Positions 61,399-64,000 of a stretch of 64,000 nt of DNA are shown one piece after another. The stretch's first letter is position 1. Each line of letters opens with the position of its first letter. Under the pieces are notes generated by a model that saw only the letters and a list, made by a program, of their open reading frames with translations, had not been told where the DNA came from and did not search any database. Origin of the DNA: Emticicia aquatilis. GTDB lineage: Bacteria > Bacteroidota > Bacteroidia > Cytophagales > Spirosomataceae. Made by a program: the position numbers and the translations under genes. The stretch spans positions 62,001-126,000 of the forward strand of contig NZ_BMKK01000012.1 in NCBI RefSeq assembly GCF_014644295.1, read 5' to 3'.

Positions 61399-64000
61399 TT
61401 AGAACGTTGCCGTTAATTGTAATTGATAAGTTCTCGGAATCGGAACGTTACCAAAGTCAACACCACGGAATAGGTCATTGTTTCCACCAGCATTTGTTTC
61501 TGGGTCATAACCATTGTATTTATCCCACGAAATGAGGTTACGGCCAATCAACGAAAGGTTGAAATTGCTCATTCCCTTCACTAAATTTGGTAACTGATAA
61601 CCCAAAGAAATCTCACGGAGTTTTACAAACGAGCCATTATCTACACGATATTCTTCGATTGGCACAAGGGCAAACACCGAACCACGTGGCATGGTACCTT
61701 TCATTTCGGCTTCAGCCACATCGCCAATACCAACGTTGTTTCGAGTACGCTTATCAGCATTGAATACTTGCAAGCCTTGTACTGCATCTAACAAAAAGCC
61801 TAATCTTGCTTTTTTGTAAGTTAAATTATTGACTATAGAACCAGTCCATTTTGGATTTGGATTTCCGATAATTGTACGGATAAATGCTCCCGAAGGTTGT
61901 CCGTCGGCACCACGCTGAGGTGTGAAAGTTGTTGGTGTATCCTGCACACCACGCTCACGTTGTGGCAAACCTTGTGGAGTAAGTAAATACGAACCATCTG
62001 GATTACGAGCATACGGATTACCCAAAAATACTGATGCTGGCTGGCCTTCAACTAAGAAAACTGGTGCACCTGCTGCATTGCTAATAGCAACCAATGGGCT
62101 ACCCAGACTCACAATCTTATTACGGTTGCGGTTATAGAGTACCGTTACATCCCAAGAGAAATCTTTTTGTTTAATAGGCATGAAATTCAACGAAATCTCC
62201 ATACCCTTGTTTTCCATCGAACCTACGTTATTGACGATACTCGTACCACCCGTAGTTGCTGCTAAAACACGGTTTACAACCAAATCAGAGATATTTTGCT
62301 TATAGATGGTAAAGCCTACGTTGATTTTGTTTTTCAATAAAGAAAGGTCTAACCCTGCTTCGGTTTCGGTCATACGCTCTGGTCGTACACTCGGATTAGC
62401 CAATGTAGCACTAGGAATAATGGTGTTTTTACCTAAGAATGGTACTGGAGAAAATTGCCAGAAACGGTCATAAGAGCCAATACCAGTCAAATTACCAGCT
62501 TCACCCCACGACATACGTAATTTCAAGCCGCTTACTAAATTATTCAAGGAACTGCTTTTCCAACCTGCTAAATCAGATGGCACAAAGCTGGCACTGAATT
62601 TAGGGTAAAGTTGCTTTGTTTCTGAAGGGGAAAATTTAGAAGAACGGTCTTGGCGAATAGCACCTGTAACGAAAGCTAAGTTTTTGTAACCAAAAGTCGC
62701 TTGTCCGAAAATACCACTCAAATTATATTGGTCAACACCAAAACCTGCCGTAACGGTCGTACTGGCTGCACCACTCACGGTTTCGATAAACGGTGCGAGG
62801 TTTTCGCCACTGGCACGAGCAAACTCAACTTTGCTTGATTGATAATTTCCACCAGCAATCAAATTCATTTTCAAATCCGAAGTCAATTCTCTTTCATAAG
62901 AAATATTCAAATCGGTGTTGAATAAAATTGAGTTATTATTGGCATTTGAAGCATATCCGTTTGGATAACGCTCTGCAGGCAAACCAGCCGCCGCTTGATA
63001 TGGATACGCAGGAATAAAGTTTTTACCCAAAGCTGAATAAGCATCAACACCCACAACCCAGTCGATAGCAAAACCTTTAAATGGAGTGAGGTTTAATTGT
63101 AAATCATTTACCGTACGGTTTACAGCTTGCGTAAATTTCATTGCCTCAATCGTTGTCAATGGGTTTACACGAGTTGGCTCTACTGCTTGAAGATTCCCCG
63201 CCGCATCACGCACCGTAATATCATAAATATTATTCGTGATGTTTACAGAGTTGATTGGACTATAAAATACGTTACCGTTGGCTTTTTCGTTGGCAAAGCT
63301 ATTAGTATAACTCAAACCTACCGATAATTTCGCCCAAGAAGCCAAACGTTGGTCAACTCTTGCACGCACACCATAACGATTAAAATCTGTGCCTTTGATG
63401 ATACCTTCGTTTTTCATGTACGACATTGACGCAAAATATTGCGTTTTCTCGGTGCCACCACTAATCGAAAGGTTATTATCTGTTCCCATTCCAGTCTGGA
63501 AAATCTGGTCTTGGTAGTCGTAGCGTGTTACATCAACTAAATTGGTCGCTAATTGTGTTGTTACACCTTCACGTACAATTCCTACCGTTGTTATACCTGG
63601 ATTGGCTGCAATATTTGCCGCAGAAATGGCACCAATCGGGTGTAAACGAAGTCCTGCAAAACCAAACTGTTTGCCATAAGTAGAAACGAATACCTTCTTG
63701 CGTAATTCGTTAGCGTTTATACTCGTCGTAAAAGTAAGTTTTGGTGTACCTGATTTACCACGTTTTGTAGTAATCAAAACAACCCCATTGGCTGCACGTG
63801 AGCCATATTGAGCAGCCGCAGCTGCACCATTGATTACGTTGATGCTTTCAATATCAGCAGGGTTAATATCTGCCATACGGTTGGTTCCGATTGTAGCAGA
63901 ACCCACTTGATTGCCAAGGGCTATTTGTGAAACGTTGGCAGAAGAGTTACTCACCACAACTCCATCAATCACATAAAGTGGGTCAGAACTACCTTGAATC
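61399..64000 (-). CDS. SusC/RagA family TonB-dependent outer-membrane channel (N terminus outside window)
   Basis: The frame stays open to the right edge; the visible part is about 867 residues. It begins with the plug-domain segment PLYVIDGVVV and then DIESINVINGAAAAAQYGSR and GVVLITTKRGK (the usual SusC plug end). A long beta-barrel follows and ends in RTYQLQLTATF with a terminal Phe. Signal peptide, carboxypeptidase-like domain and TonB box must lie outside the window. It works with the SusD protein to import an unidentified ligand. Nearness to phenolic catabolism genes may be chance. Confidence 0.9.
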   Translation of the reverse strand, partial: IQGSSDPLYVIDGVVVSNSSANVSQIALGNQVGSATIGTNRMADINPADIESINVINGAAAAAQYGSRAANGVVLITTKRGKSGTPKLTFTTSINANELRKKVFVSTYGKQFGFAGLRLHPIGAISAANIAANPGITTVGIVREGVTTQLATNLVDVTRYDYQDQIFQTGMGTDNNLSISGGTEKTQYFASMSYMKNEGIIKGTDFNRYGVRARVDQRLASWAKLSVGLSYTNSFANEKANGNVFYSPINSVNITNNIYDITVRDAAGNLQAVEPTRVNPLTTIEAMKFTQAVNRTVNDLQLNLTPFKGFAIDWVVGVDAYSALGKNFIPAYPYQAAAGLPAERYPNGYASNANNNSILFNTDLNISYERELTSDLKMNLIAGGNYQSSKVEFARASGENLAPFIETVSGAASTTVTAGFGVDQYNLSGIFGQATFGYKNLAFVTGAIRQDRSSKFSPSETKQLYPKFSASFVPSDLAGWKSSSLNNLVSGLKLRMSWGEAGNLTGIGSYDRFWQFSPVPFLGKNTIIPSATLANPSVRPERMTETEAGLDLSLLKNKINVGFTIYKQNISDLVVNRVLAATTGGTSIVNNVGSMENKGMEISLNFMPIKQKDFSWDVTVLYNRNRNKIVSLGSPLVAISNAAGAPVFLVEGQPASVFLGNPYARNPDGSYLLTPQGLPQRERGVQDTPTTFTPQRGADGQPSGAFIRTIIGNPNPKWTGSIVNNLTYKKARLGFLLDAVQGLQVFNADKRTRNNVGIGDVAEAEMKGTMPRGSVFALVPIEEYRVDNGSFVKLREISLGYQLPNLVKGMSNFNLSLIGRNLISWDKYNGYDPETNAGGNNDLFRGVDFGNVPIPRTYQLQLTATF

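Overview
The window looks like chromosome of an AT-rich Bacteroidota, most likely order Cytophagales (Emticicia/Flectobacillus/Runella-like; this placement is inference). Supporting signs are a SusC/SusD pair, three secreted proteins ending in type IX secretion sorting domains, promoters with the Bacteroidota -7 element TAnnTTTG, and short leaders before most genes. There are no phage genes, transposases, CRISPR arrays or rRNA genes.

Layout. 1-15.5 kb: the tail of a Crp/Fnr regulator, then secreted or envelope proteins (a triple ricin-type lectin, a GT-C-like membrane protein, a GH42-like glycosidase, a DUF481 porin-like protein, DUF983 and TauE/SafE membrane proteins, a secreted amidohydrolase and an M14 carboxypeptidase). 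15.5-31.3 kb: lon, a GH28 pectinase, a DUF1016 nuclease, a GH3/beta-lactamase fusion, mlaEF-type lipid transport, SDR, ROK kinase, gatC, a PlsC-type acyltransferase and TerC. 31.6-36.4 kb: uronate catabolism genes (uxaB, eda, kdgK, uxuA). 36.6-39.2 kb: two identical tRNA-Val genes, a decayed tRNA 3' fragment with a copied terminator, and fusA.

39.3-59.8 kb is the most notable region: an aromatic-acid supercluster. One minus-strand operon carries a whole protocatechuate branch (pcaH, pcaG, pcaB, a fused pcaL, pobA, a fused pcaIJ, pcaF) with a divergent AraC-type regulator. Next to it is a second minus-strand gene string with a feruloyl/coumaroyl-CoA synthetase, a crotonase, a short-chain dehydrogenase and an amidohydrolase. 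That is the gene set expected for CoA-dependent, beta-oxidative side-chain shortening of hydroxycinnamates to hydroxybenzoates. The string also holds an aromatic-acid MFS transporter, a flavin monooxygenase, a DUF3237 protein, a MetE-like methyltransferase and a secreted alpha/beta hydrolase. A second AraC regulator and a SusD/SusC pair follow. Together they could import plant phenolics, activate and shorten the side chain, convert 4-hydroxybenzoate to protocatechuate, and feed the beta-ketoadipate pathway to acetyl-CoA and succinyl-CoA.

The intergenic DNA is rich in interspersed repeats. The most striking is a family with TGGCACGCTGA-type inverted ends. One copy encloses a frameshifted GxxExxY gene and splits the hydroxycinnamate operon; another is a 78-bp solo element between pcaIJ and pcaF; a third overlaps the 5' end of the DUF3237 gene. 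A second family is REP-like hairpins placed at stop codons, with differing stems and a constant TCC loop. All functional calls come from reading sequence alone, without database searches.
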